Shown here: positions 34,457-44,244 of the stretch, in pieces
How positions within the stretch are numbered: the first letter of the stretch is position 1
Layout: each line of letters begins with the position of its first letter
From: DASPKM01 sp035628135
Lineage (GTDB): Bacteria; Bacteroidota; Bacteroidia; Chitinophagales; Chitinophagaceae
Reading direction: 5' to 3'
Length of the DNA stretch: 64,000 nucleotides
Assembly (NCBI GenBank): GCA_035628135.1
Contig: DASPKM010000001.1
Span: forward strand, 248,001 to 312,000
Notes under the pieces: generated by a model
Seen by the model: only the letters and a program-made list of their open reading frames with translations
Told to the model about the DNA's origin: nothing
Database searches by the model: none
Program-made: the position numbers and the translations under genes

Positions 34457-37063
34457 CTATCTGACGAGAATCATCACTCCTTTTTTGAAAATCGTATTTC
34501 CCAGGTAATCGCGCCCCTGCACAATCCATACGTAAGTGCCGCTGGATTGTGGCTTGCCTCCAATAGTGCCGTCCCAACCGCGGCCGATCTCGGAAGTGTT
34601 GAATACGAGTTGCCCCCAGCGGTTGTACACGCGGAAGTAATCGAGGCGGCTGACACCCGGTGTTTTTGCAGGACGGAATAAATTGTTCCTGCGGCTGCCG
34701 GGCGTAAATGCATTGGGAACAAAAATATCAGGCTTGGTCTTGAAGACAATAATATTGACGGTATCCATTGCAAAGCATCCTTGTTCTGTCATGGCCTTGA
34801 GCGTGTAGGTCATGTTGTCGCTTAGCATGCAGATGGGATTGCCGATGTTTTTGTTGCTGAGGCCCGTTGCGGGATTCCATTCGAAAAATTCAGCGCCGGT
34901 TGCGTTCAATTGCAGCGGCTGTCCTACAACGATCGCAGTGTCATTTCCCGCAAACGCAAATATTCTTGGCCGTACATCCACCTTCACCGTGTCCCTGCCG
35001 GGTTTAGGACATCCCAGGTTGTCGTATACAGTAAGTATATAATCCGTTGGCCGCAGCGGGAAGGCGAACGGGGACAAGGTATTTGTATTAAGCAGGGTGG
35101 TTGCCGGCGTCCATGAGAAGGAACTGCCGATCATGCTGCCACGCAGCCTAGCGGTATCCTCGTAGCAAATGGTAGTATCAGGTCCCGCAAATGCACGAGG
35201 GTAAGGCACCGTGCGAATAGTGACCACGTCGGTGGCCGTGCATTTCCCGATGCTTGCTATAACAGTATAACTGGCAGTGGGCGTATTGGGCGTTGCTACC
35301 GGCATTTTTTTCGTGGGATCATCCAGCGTTGCCGCGGGCGACCACCTGAAATACAATCCATCGCCGGATGCATTCAGTTGTACATTATCGGTAAGACAAA
35401 TCGTGCTGTCGGGCTTTGCATCGAGCGTTACAAAATCAACTACGCGCACCTTTACCGTATCGTGGTTGATGCAACCGCGGTCATTCAATGTTACAATGTA
35501 GTCCGTGGTAACCTTCGGGTATACGAGCGGGTTAGCAGATGCCGCGTTGATGATATTGTAGTTGGGCGCCCAGGTAAAATTGCCCAGTCCCGACGCGCTC
35601 AGTTGCAATGTATCGATGCTGCAGATGAGCGTATCGCTGAAAGGCAGCGTTATCGGGGGCTTGTCGTACACTATCACATCCTTGAATACCGTATCGATAC
35701 ACCCCTTAGTGTTTTGCACAATGAACCGCGCGGGCTTGGTGCCCGCCGTGGCGTACTGCCATTGCGGATGCTGCTGGCTAGACTGGTCGGTGGTAGTGGT
35801 CTCATCGCCGAAGTCCCACTTCCAGCCCGTTACTACGCCATATCTTGTTGTGGTGGTATCGGTAAAGATGAATGGAAAATCCTTGCATGCCCCGCTCACT
35901 GTAAAGCCGGGGAAGAAGCCTGGATAGATTTTCAGGATGGAAGTAGCGGAATCGGGACAGGTTTGCCCTTTGTTTACTACGAGTTTTATAGTATATACTC
36001 CTGTATCAGGAAAAGTAAACGTGGGTCTTTCAAGGGTAGAAGTGTCGTCGGTCCTGTTGGGTATGCCGAAATCCCAATACCAGCTTGTTACCAGCGGCGA
36101 AGGAGGGGCTTCGTTGCGGAAGCTTTGTGTAAAGCTGTCGCAGTTAATATAATCCTGCGCAAGCTGGGCCGATGCAAAATCGCAGCGGTCGTCTATCTGC
36201 ACGTTAAAATCTTTGCGGTGTGTGCTCAGCCGTTTGCCGTCGCGCCACTCCGTAACGCATACGCACACTACATAATTTCCGCCCGGCGGCGCTATGCCCG
36301 ATATAAGACCGGTGCGCGGGTTAATGGTAACATTAGGCCCGAGCGGTTGCGTTCCTGAATAACCTGCCGCATATCCCACGAAACCTATGTTTTGCGCGGG
36401 CGGTGGATTGGTAATAACAGGCGGGTTAGAAGGACAGGAATATGCATCGCAAAATTCGTAAGACAATGAATCATTATTCGGGTCGAATGCGCCGAAGTCC
36501 AGGCGGAACGGGCGGTTCTGGCAAATGAGCACGGTATCCTTCACTACGAAAAAAGGGCTGGAGTTGGTACCCGCGGGCAATGAGCCGGTGCCATGAATTT
36601 GTGTCACGTATGATGAGCCGATAGATACGTTCGGACTGAGATTATTAATACCGTCGATGCGGCAGCAGCGCTGGAACACCGCGGTATAACCATCAACGCT
36701 GCGGGGCAAATTGATGAAAGTGCTGTACGTACGCAGGCGGTAGCATACAGGCGAAGGATTGACGATACAGGGATTGGGAGTAGAAAGATTGATGAATTCA
36801 TCTTCCATCAACGGCAGTGTGAAAGGCGAACCGGGAGCGGGAGTCTGGCCTACGGTACCATAAATGGCGATGCTTACTTCACTGTCCAATTGAGATCCCG
36901 AGGCATTGCAATCGAGGAATAATCGCAACGTCAGTTCATAACGGTCGGATCCATTAGGGCCGGCACCAACGTAGCGATACGAAATTTCTCCGCCTTTAAT
37001 GTGCCTGGCCATTAAGACCTGGCAGCTCATTAAAGCCAGCAATATTGCCAGAACTCTTTTCAT
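34457..37063 (-). CDS. Large secreted PKD-domain protein with T9SS type B sorting domain (copy 1)
   Basis: 868 residues. Signal peptide to about residue 19, an N-terminal domain starting HIKGGEISYRYVG, a PKD-like central part (YWDFGIP...FPDTGVYTIKLVV, and WKWDFGDETT), several immunoglobulin-like repeats with the recurring pattern TICYEDTARLRGS/TICLTDNVQLNAS, and a C-terminal CHU_C/gliding-motility-type sorting domain (IFVPNAFTPG ... FRVYNRWGQLVF ... GWDG). The last marks it as a T9SS substrate to be displayed on or released from the cell surface. It is a tandem paralogue of the gene at 37205-39853, 141 bases apart. Role in adhesion or gliding is inferred only. Confidence 0.85.
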   Translation of the reverse strand: MKRVLAILLALMSCQVLMARHIKGGEISYRYVGAGPNGSDRYELTLRLFLDCNASGSQLDSEVSIAIYGTVGQTPAPGSPFTLPLMEDEFINLSTPNPCIVNPSPVCYRLRTYSTFINLPRSVDGYTAVFQRCCRIDGINNLSPNVSIGSSYVTQIHGTGSLPAGTNSSPFFVVKDTVLICQNRPFRLDFGAFDPNNDSLSYEFCDAYSCPSNPPVITNPPPAQNIGFVGYAAGYSGTQPLGPNVTINPRTGLISGIAPPGGNYVVCVCVTEWRDGKRLSTHRKDFNVQIDDRCDFASAQLAQDYINCDSFTQSFRNEAPPSPLVTSWYWDFGIPNRTDDTSTLERPTFTFPDTGVYTIKLVVNKGQTCPDSATSILKIYPGFFPGFTVSGACKDFPFIFTDTTTTRYGVVTGWKWDFGDETTTTDQSSQQHPQWQYATAGTKPARFIVQNTKGCIDTVFKDVIVYDKPPITLPFSDTLICSIDTLQLSASGLGNFTWAPNYNIINAASANPLVYPKVTTDYIVTLNDRGCINHDTVKVRVVDFVTLDAKPDSTICLTDNVQLNASGDGLYFRWSPAATLDDPTKKMPVATPNTPTASYTVIASIGKCTATDVVTIRTVPYPRAFAGPDTTICYEDTARLRGSMIGSSFSWTPATTLLNTNTLSPFAFPLRPTDYILTVYDNLGCPKPGRDTVKVDVRPRIFAFAGNDTAIVVGQPLQLNATGAEFFEWNPATGLSNKNIGNPICMLSDNMTYTLKAMTEQGCFAMDTVNIIVFKTKPDIFVPNAFTPGSRRNNLFRPAKTPGVSRLDYFRVYNRWGQLVFNTSEIGRGWDGTIGGKPQSSGTYVWIVQGRDYLGNTIFKKGVMILVR

Positions 37064-37204
37064 AATTATAGCCGGTTCAGATAGCCTCAGGTAACTCTAA
37101 ATACGGGGCGATATATCAACAGGTTGGTTGATCGGAAGGATAGGATCGGCTGTTGAATTTAAAACAATTCAGCCAGAAGAAAGACAGTTTCGGGGAGGAA
37201 AATT

Positions 37205-39853
37205 TTATCGTATCAATATCATCGTTCCTTTCTTGAAAATCCGTTTGCCGGTAAAATCTGTTCCCTGCACTATCCACACGAAAGTGCCGGAATCCTGGGG
37301 CTTGCCACCGATGGTGCCATCCCATCCGCGGCCTATCTCGCTGGTGCTGAACACAAGCTGTCCCCACCGGTTGTACACGCGGAAGAAATCGAGCTTGCTA
37401 AGGCCGGGCGTTTTGGCAGGGCGGAAGAGATTATTGGTGCGCTTACCGGGCGTGAACGCATTGGGAACAAATATGTCGGGATTGGTTTTGAACACCATTA
37501 CATTGATGGTATCGAACCCTTCGCAATCCTCGGGAGTATATGCTCGCAGCACATAGGTCATATTATCGTTGAGCACGGCTACCGGGTTGTGAATGTCGGT
37601 CCGGTTCATTCCGGTGGAAGGCGTCCAGCTATACAGTATTCCTCCCGAAGCATTCAGTTGCAAAGGCTGTCCTACTACTATGGCGGTATCGTTGCCTGCA
37701 AATGCAAGTATCTTAGGCCTTACCGTTACCACTACCGTGTCCCTGAAAGGCTTGGGACATCCCAATACATCTGTTACGGTCAAAATATACTGGGTTGTGT
37801 TGAGCGGAAATGCCAGCGGTGAAAGCGTATTGGCATTGATCAATGTGTTGGCGGGGCTCCAGTTAAAGCTGGATGCTACCATGCTCGCATTCAATTGTAC
37901 GGTATCGTCGTAACAAATGGTCACCGGCGGGCCGGCGTTTGCGGAAGGGTAGGGAACGGTGCGGACACTAACGGTGTCCTGCGCATTACACTTACCGATG
38001 CTGGCTGTTACCACGTAGCGTGTCAATGGATCAACGGGTACGGCTATAGGATTCTTCTTCGTAGGATCATCCAGTGTGGCCGCGGGCGACCAGACAAATT
38101 TTAATCCATCCGTCACCGGCCTTAGCACCACCGAATCGGTGAGACATATCGTGGTATCTATCGGCGCGGCAAGCGTTACAAAGTCCACGACCCGTACGCG
38201 TACTGTATCGCGGTTGATGCATCCCCGGTCATTCAGCGTAACGATGTAGTCCGTAGTAGTCTTCGGCCATACCAATGGCGTAGCTGTATTGGCATTTAGA
38301 ATATTGTAATTGGGTCCCCACGAAAAACTGCCGGTGCCATTAGCGCCCAGTTGCAAAGTGTCGATGCTGCAAATAAGCGTGTCTTCGAACGGCAGCGAGA
38401 TGGGCGGTTTTTCAAAAACGACCACATCGCGGTAAAGTGTGTCCAGGCATCCCTTGGTATTGCCCACGATGAACCGCACGGGCTTAACGCCCGGCGTACT
38501 GTATAACCAACTGGGGTTTTGTGCCTGCGAGGTATCTGCTAACGTCGTCGAGTCACCGAAATTCCATCGCCATCCCGTGGGCACGCCATAGTTGGTGGCA
38601 GTGGCATCAAAAAATTGTAAGGGAAAATCTTTACAGCCTCCGGTGAAAGTAAAATCCGGGAAAAATCCGGGATACACCTTGACCGGCGCAAAGGCTGAAT
38701 CTGAACATTGTTGACCGCGGTTCACCACCAGCTTCATCATAAATGTGCCGGTGTCGGGGAAAGTAAAAGTAGGCCGCTCCATTGTGGACGTGTCGGTGGT
38801 TATACCCGGCACTCCAAAATCCCAGTACCATGAATTGATCAGCGGTGAAGTGGTGGTGTTTTCAAAGCTCATCGTAAATCCATCGCAGGTAAGATAGTCC
38901 GGCTTCAGCGCAGCATCGGCAATCTGGCAGCTTTCCACGCGGAGGGTAAAGTCTTTGCGGTGTTCGCTGATTTTTACCCCGCGCCGCCATTCGCTGATAC
39001 AAACATTAACAACATATTTTCCGGCCGGTGGCGCGATACCGGTAATAAGTCCTGTTCTGGGATTGATGCTCACATTCGGGCCTAAAGGATTGGAGCCCGA
39101 AAATCCGGATACGTACGTGATAAACTGGTATGGCGGTGTAGACGGGGTTTGATTATTGGAACTGGTGGCATCACCGCGATTATAAGCGCTGCAGAATGAA
39201 TAGCTCAGCGAGTCGCTGCTATTGGGATCAGTTGCCCCGAAGTCGAGCGTAAACTGGCTGTTCTGGCAAACTACTGCGGTATCTTTCAACGCAAACACCG
39301 GGCTGCTATTGGTGGCGGTATCGGTAATTGCATTGGTGCCTGGAATATTGGCCACATACGTAGCGCCATCGCCCATGTTACCGCCGGGAATCGCAAACTC
39401 CATCATGTTTATAATACCGTCCGAACGGCAGCAGGTTTGAAAGGAGATGGTATAACCGAATTGGTTTTTAGGCAGGTCCCGCGTTGTTACATAGTATCCC
39501 ACCTGGTAACATACCAGCGGTGGCGGTTGTATGCACGGGTACGCGCTGGGCGTGATGTTCATGGTTTGAAAATCGGAGCGGGCTACGGTAAAAGAAGCAT
39601 GCAAAGCATAGGTGGAGGCGGAAGTTCGACTGAATATGCCGAGAATGACATCGGGAGGCATGGGAGATACGTTGGGACCGTTCGCGTTACATTCGCGGAA
39701 CAGTCTCAACGTGATCTCGAACCGGTCTGTATTAGGGCCGGCACCAGGTCCTATATACCTGTAATACAATTCTCCTCCAGCAATATGCCCTGCTGATGCC
39801 GTTAAAGAAGAAAGTGCCAGAATGATCAAAGTTACGAACCGCGCGATTTTCAA
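37205..39853 (-). CDS. Large secreted PKD-domain protein with T9SS type B sorting domain (copy 2)
   Basis: 882 residues with the same domain order as copy 1: signal peptide, N-terminal HIAGGELYYRYIG domain, PKD-like domains (WRWNFGDST), repeated Ig-like units (TICYDDTVQLNAS) and the type B sorting domain (IFVPNAFTPG ... YNRWGQLVF ... GWDG). The start is TTG 39853: an in-frame stop lies 12 bases upstream and no ATG is near enough to keep the signal peptide. The middle and C-terminal parts are closer to copy 1 than the N-terminal loops are, as expected for a duplication followed by divergence of exposed surfaces. Confidence 0.85.
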   Translation of the reverse strand: MKIARFVTLIILALSSLTASAGHIAGGELYYRYIGPGAGPNTDRFEITLRLFRECNANGPNVSPMPPDVILGIFSRTSASTYALHASFTVARSDFQTMNITPSAYPCIQPPPLVCYQVGYYVTTRDLPKNQFGYTISFQTCCRSDGIINMMEFAIPGGNMGDGATYVANIPGTNAITDTATNSSPVFALKDTAVVCQNSQFTLDFGATDPNSSDSLSYSFCSAYNRGDATSSNNQTPSTPPYQFITYVSGFSGSNPLGPNVSINPRTGLITGIAPPAGKYVVNVCISEWRRGVKISEHRKDFTLRVESCQIADAALKPDYLTCDGFTMSFENTTTSPLINSWYWDFGVPGITTDTSTMERPTFTFPDTGTFMMKLVVNRGQQCSDSAFAPVKVYPGFFPDFTFTGGCKDFPLQFFDATATNYGVPTGWRWNFGDSTTLADTSQAQNPSWLYSTPGVKPVRFIVGNTKGCLDTLYRDVVVFEKPPISLPFEDTLICSIDTLQLGANGTGSFSWGPNYNILNANTATPLVWPKTTTDYIVTLNDRGCINRDTVRVRVVDFVTLAAPIDTTICLTDSVVLRPVTDGLKFVWSPAATLDDPTKKNPIAVPVDPLTRYVVTASIGKCNAQDTVSVRTVPYPSANAGPPVTICYDDTVQLNASMVASSFNWSPANTLINANTLSPLAFPLNTTQYILTVTDVLGCPKPFRDTVVVTVRPKILAFAGNDTAIVVGQPLQLNASGGILYSWTPSTGMNRTDIHNPVAVLNDNMTYVLRAYTPEDCEGFDTINVMVFKTNPDIFVPNAFTPGKRTNNLFRPAKTPGLSKLDFFRVYNRWGQLVFSTSEIGRGWDGTIGGKPQDSGTFVWIVQGTDFTGKRIFKKGTMILIR

Positions 39854-39930
39854 GCTATTGGTTTTTAATCCTTTGGGTAAACGCTGCTATTTCAAAAACC
39901 TGCACCATAATAACGGCAAGGTATGGAGGG

Positions 39931-41706
39931 CTATTTTGCAATTACCAGCTTATAATTTCTCATTTCACGGCTGGTTTTCACCACAATAAAATAGACTCCG
40001 CTTTGAATACCAGACAAATCTAGTTCAATGACCGCTGCCCTAACCCGGTAGTTAAAGTTTTTAACGTTTTTGCCGCCCGATGTATATACCGATACCGAAC
40101 GCAGGTCGGCAAGCGGTATATCGGTTACGAGTTGTGCGCGGCCCCGGGTTGGGTTAGGATAGATGCCCGGGCTTAATTTGTCAATGCCCACCAGGGTATC
40201 CAAACCCGGATTGATGCGTACGCCGTCCGGTAAACTCAGGTATACGCCATACGTTCCGTTGGCACAGGGATAAGGGCTGTTGCTGATAGTAACAGTACCG
40301 TAAACAGGATAGCAATGACAATTGTAACTATACACTAAGGGATAGCTGAGTGGCACAAACAATTGTGCATTGGGTGAATTGCTGGAGGCAGGATTGACCG
40401 TAGCGCCCGGGAAACTCCAGGTGTAGGTTGCCGTGGGACCATAATCGAACGACGATATATTATGCCAGGAATTTTTCATTATAAATCCAAGCCAGTTCCA
40501 ATCCGGATAAAATGTAGCCACGAACCGCGCATTCACCGTTGGCCCATCTACTGAGCAGGTGCCGTTGTTATAACTGATCTTATACGTTCGGTTGGCGGTA
40601 GTAGGCGTTGGCACATGGGTGAGCGTTTGAGAATTGTTCAGGATCCGCACGTGACCGATAGCGGGTGAATAATAGTAGTCGTACACCTGCACGTTATCGA
40701 TATACCAGGTATTGCCCGATGAGTTCGTGGCATATAAGGTAACTCCCGCGCCGTTCTCCCATTTGTAGCACACTTCGTTCTGCGAGGTCATTGATAAGGT
40801 AACGGGTGGATCGTAACCGTTGCTGATATCCACGGTGCCGCTGGCAATGGCTGCCTGCGTGGAGTTGGTGACATTTACATTCACTTCATCTTCGGTTTCC
40901 GGGCAGTCGACGGTCAGCGATAAATCGTCCAGTACAAAATCATTTCCTACTCTCATGCCCGACGTTGAATAGATATTCACGATCGCACTCGTTTCCGACG
41001 CGCCCGCCGTCCAGGTACCGGTAATTTGCACCCAGGAATTGGCCCCGCAATTCTGATAGGCAATTTGTTGATTGTTGACTACGGCCTGCCCGTTAATGGT
41101 AACGAGCATAATAGCATCGCCGCACGACTGGCTAATGCAGGAACCCGGCTCCACGTAGGGAGGGCCGACAGAATACACCCATCCCGTAAACCGGTAAGTC
41201 TTGCCTGCAACGATGTTCACCGTTTGCGCCCATACGCGATTGGTGACGGTTTCACTTCCGTCCACCCACATCATGGTGTTGCCAGTGCCCGGGGTATGGT
41301 CCGAAGTTTGGCACCATGGCGAGTACGTGACATGTGGATCTGTGGTTAATCCAAATCTTCCATGTGCTACCGTTGTATGGTAGGTGTAATCGGATTGAAA
41401 AGTGTTCAATCCTCCGGTGCCCAATTCAAAATCTCCGTTAACAATTAAATTCCTGGCTGTTTTCGTAAGGGTATAGATCGTAGACATGGAAGGCGTAGCG
41501 GTCGGCTGCATGACCGTCGTGCTGTTAAGCCCCGCAGAAGGCGCCCACAGGTAAGTGAACAGTGAATTATCGGCATCATTGTTACCGATGGTAGTTGAAT
41601 TGGGCGTGCAGAGAATTTTGTCTGGACCAGCATTCGCAGAAAGGCAATTCTGCGAAAGGGAACGATAAGACAATAGCAATAGCGGGACAATTAGAAGTTG
41701 TCGCAT
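39931..41706 (-). CDS. Secreted protein with T9SS type A sorting domain
   Basis: 591 residues. Signal peptide ending YRSLSQ, an N-terminal PKD/Ig-like unit (LSANAGPDKILC ... YLWAPSAGL), then carbohydrate-binding-like jelly-roll regions (NGDFELGTGGLN, typical of CBM4/9-like folds; NDFVLDDLSL at its end), and a C-terminal type A sorting domain: IYPNPTRGRAQL, SVYTSGGK, GVYFIVVKT. Probably a surface or released protein that binds glycans or other ligands; I see no catalytic domain. Upstream of two other T9SS cargo genes in the same direction. Confidence 0.82.
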   Translation of the reverse strand: MRQLLIVPLLLLSYRSLSQNCLSANAGPDKILCTPNSTTIGNNDADNSLFTYLWAPSAGLNSTTVMQPTATPSMSTIYTLTKTARNLIVNGDFELGTGGLNTFQSDYTYHTTVAHGRFGLTTDPHVTYSPWCQTSDHTPGTGNTMMWVDGSETVTNRVWAQTVNIVAGKTYRFTGWVYSVGPPYVEPGSCISQSCGDAIMLVTINGQAVVNNQQIAYQNCGANSWVQITGTWTAGASETSAIVNIYSTSGMRVGNDFVLDDLSLTVDCPETEDEVNVNVTNSTQAAIASGTVDISNGYDPPVTLSMTSQNEVCYKWENGAGVTLYATNSSGNTWYIDNVQVYDYYYSPAIGHVRILNNSQTLTHVPTPTTANRTYKISYNNGTCSVDGPTVNARFVATFYPDWNWLGFIMKNSWHNISSFDYGPTATYTWSFPGATVNPASSNSPNAQLFVPLSYPLVYSYNCHCYPVYGTVTISNSPYPCANGTYGVYLSLPDGVRINPGLDTLVGIDKLSPGIYPNPTRGRAQLVTDIPLADLRSVSVYTSGGKNVKNFNYRVRAAVIELDLSGIQSGVYFIVVKTSREMRNYKLVIAK

Positions 41707-41765
41707 GTTTAGGGGGTTTAATGGTGAGAAAAATTCCAGGATATGAAAGCGCTGGAAAATCTACT

Positions 41766-42563
41766 TCAAAGGACGTTATTTTTAATAAAATCTTCTAGAA
41801 TAAAACCGCATTCATTCGGTTCCTCCCACATTCCCATGTGGCCCGAACGGTGCAGAACGTGCAGGTGAGACAACAATGTCAGGCCGGACTGCTGTACCAC
41901 GTGGTCGTGGGGAATTACCGTATCCTGCTCTCCGGCCATGAAAAGCACAGGCCGTTTGAAATTTTTCAACACTTCCGTGCGGTCGGGCCGCTGCATCATG
42001 GCCTCATAATAGGCTATCAGCGCATAGGAATCCATATTGCGGTATCGGTCGATAAGTCTTGTTACGAGTTCGGGGTAAGCCTGTTTGGTGGCGGCTGAGA
42101 ACAGGTTCGGCACAATACCTTTTAAAAACTCATGCACGCCGTGGTTGCGTATGAACTCGATGCCCTTGCGGCGGGTGGCTTTCTTTTCTTCGTTGTCGGC
42201 ATAGGCTGTTGAATGTACCAGGCCCAGTGCGCTTACAACGTTGGGATATTTTTCAGCAAAGGCCAGCGCAACATACCCGCCCATGCTATGCCCAAACAAG
42301 GCTATCGAATCGATCTCTTCTTCCTGCAATATCACGTACAATGCTTCGGCCATATTGTCCATTGATACGTCGGGCGCCAATTCCGAATCGCCGCTGCCGG
42401 GCAGGTCGGGTAATATGACCCTGAATCTTTTTTCCAGTTGAATCACCTGTTCATCCCAGATGCGATGGTCTTCGCCGAAGCCATGCACCAGCATCACGGG
42501 CTGTCCTTCGCCACGCAGGCGGTACCAAAGGTTCTTACCTTGAAACAGCAGCTTTTTTTCCAC
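41766..42563 (-). CDS. Alpha/beta-hydrolase
   Basis: 265 residues of a classical alpha/beta-hydrolase: oxyanion region VHGFGEDHRIW, nucleophile elbow G-H-S-M-G-G (ALFGHSMGGYVALAFA), acid in GEQDTVIP, and His in HRSGHMGMWEEP. Such proteins include esterases, lactonases and haloperoxidase-like enzymes; the substrate is unknown. No signal peptide, so cytoplasmic. The start appears to be GTG at 42563, which overlaps the end of lnt by 29 bases in another frame; this tight overlap suggests a transcript shared with lnt. Confidence 0.85.
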   Translation of the reverse strand: MEKKLLFQGKNLWYRLRGEGQPVMLVHGFGEDHRIWDEQVIQLEKRFRVILPDLPGSGDSELAPDVSMDNMAEALYVILQEEEIDSIALFGHSMGGYVALAFAEKYPNVVSALGLVHSTAYADNEEKKATRRKGIEFIRNHGVHEFLKGIVPNLFSAATKQAYPELVTRLIDRYRNMDSYALIAYYEAMMQRPDRTEVLKNFKRPVLFMAGEQDTVIPHDHVVQQSGLTLLSHLHVLHRSGHMGMWEEPNECGFILEDFIKNNVL

Positions 42564-44157
42564 GGATAATTCTTTTAATGATCAAAAAAATATTCCATAT
42601 CACCAGTATAATGGTAAACCCGAGTGCGATCCTGTAAATATAATCGCCGTTCAGCGCATAAAAAGTTTTATTGGTATACGTATCGGGAATGGTATGTTTG
42701 ATAGTAGCCACCGTATTCCAGGGTTGCGGCTTCAATACGTTTCCTTTCGGATCGATAAAGCACGATATGCCGGTATTGGCGCTGCGCGCTACCCACCTGC
42801 GTGTTTCGATGGCGCGCAACCGTGCATAGTTCATGTGCTGCCTGAACCCCGCTGTTTCAGCCCACCATCCGTCGTTGGTAATGATCACAATAAGGTTGGC
42901 GCCGTTGCGTATGTATTTGCTCATAAACTCGCCATAAATGCTTTCGTAGCAAATGGACGGCGCAATTTTATAATTGGTATTGCCGGCGTGCAGGATGGTG
43001 CGTTCGTCTTGCCGCGCATACCCACCGGTTGTTCCGCCAAACTGCTCGAACCATTTGTCGAGGAAGCCAAGGAACGATGGCAGCGTTTCCACGCCGGGCA
43101 CCAGCTTGGATTTGTGATACAACTGCACCTGGCTGCTATCCATAAGCGCTGCGCTATTGTACGCGTCGAAATACAACTCCGTATCGGGATACCTGCGCGA
43201 ATATTTTGTTTTGCCTTGTTCATCGAAAAATCGATAGCCTTCAATTCCCGTGAGCAGCCGTATGTGCGGATGTCGCTTCAGCATTTCGAATACAGGCTGC
43301 AGAAAAGGATGCTGCATTACCTGCGCTTCATCGATTGCAACAGGGATGGCTGTTTCGGGCCATACCACCAGCCTGGTATGGGTGTCGACAGCCGATTCCG
43401 TCAAGCGCAACAGGTTGTTCAATTGCGCGGCCGCGGTACCTGCTTCGAATTTTTCATAAGGGTCCACATTGGGTTGCACCACTACAATATTGTTCGGCGT
43501 TCTTTCTTTTAAAATGCTGCGCTGGCCCTCTACGTAATAAGACATTAAAAACGGAAGCAGCAACAGTCCTATTACCAATGTGCCCCGGCGTACATGAAAA
43601 CCGCGTTGGGCAATGGAATGTTTCAACAAAAGGAACAGCGTAACGTTCACCAATAATACCCAAAGGCTGCCGCCGCTTACGCCTGTATATTCATACCACT
43701 GCACCCAGTTGGGGTATACGGCAAATACATTTCCAAGCGTGAGCCATGGCCAGCTCAGTTCCCAGTTAAGGTGCACATATTCAAATGTGAGCCAGGTGGC
43801 AATGAAGGAAACGTAGCCAACGGTTGCGCCCATCCGTCTTTTAATATTGTAAAAGCCTATCCAGGGAACGCACATGATCAGGCTATTGGCGAGCATGGCG
43901 GCGATGCCGCCCGGAACGGTGGAGTTCATGATCCACCAGGTGGTAGACACGTTCCATATCAGCATGGCCACATAGATCCATATAAAAAAAGTCCTGCGTT
44001 TTACCTGCTGCTGTTCCAGCCAGAACAAAGGAAGGAATGCAACAAATATTAAAAAAGAGAAGGGAGATACCGGCCAGCTCGCAAACAACAATAAACCTGA
44101 TACAATTGCAAGGATGGCCGGGTGGATTTTCTTCACGAACAAAATTTTGCGCAACAA
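42535..44157 (-). CDS. lnt: Apolipoprotein N-acyltransferase
   Basis: 540 residues, usual size. N-terminal membrane helices (to about residue 205) and a nitrilase-fold periplasmic domain with the catalytic triad: Glu268 in VVWPETAIP, Lys349 in YHKSKLVP and Cys403 in SICYESIYGE. A last helix (IALGFTIILVIWNIFLII) ends the protein. It adds the third acyl chain to lipoproteins in the inner membrane, so it serves the lipoproteins encoded here (DUF4249, the second sugar dehydrogenase). The start is TTG at 44157 or perhaps the GTG seven codons on; no ATG is available in frame upstream. Confidence 0.93.
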   Translation of the reverse strand: MLRKILFVKKIHPAILAIVSGLLLFASWPVSPFSFLIFVAFLPLFWLEQQQVKRRTFFIWIYVAMLIWNVSTTWWIMNSTVPGGIAAMLANSLIMCVPWIGFYNIKRRMGATVGYVSFIATWLTFEYVHLNWELSWPWLTLGNVFAVYPNWVQWYEYTGVSGGSLWVLLVNVTLFLLLKHSIAQRGFHVRRGTLVIGLLLLPFLMSYYVEGQRSILKERTPNNIVVVQPNVDPYEKFEAGTAAAQLNNLLRLTESAVDTHTRLVVWPETAIPVAIDEAQVMQHPFLQPVFEMLKRHPHIRLLTGIEGYRFFDEQGKTKYSRRYPDTELYFDAYNSAALMDSSQVQLYHKSKLVPGVETLPSFLGFLDKWFEQFGGTTGGYARQDERTILHAGNTNYKIAPSICYESIYGEFMSKYIRNGANLIVIITNDGWWAETAGFRQHMNYARLRAIETRRWVARSANTGISCFIDPKGNVLKPQPWNTVATIKHTIPDTYTNKTFYALNGDYIYRIALGFTIILVIWNIFLIIKRIIRGKKAAVSR

Positions 44158-44244
44158 GTTCGTTAAATTTTTTTTTTGATAGGGTTTAAATTGAATGTTT
44201 AACCAATTTCATTTTATCTTGTTGTTCCCTAAACAAACCCAACT

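Noticed and set aside
35378..36358. Open frame of 326 codons antisense to the first PKD protein
   Set aside because: Composition is Arg/Val/Ala-rich without any recognisable domain; it is the mirror of a real T9SS cargo gene with a clear sorting domain.
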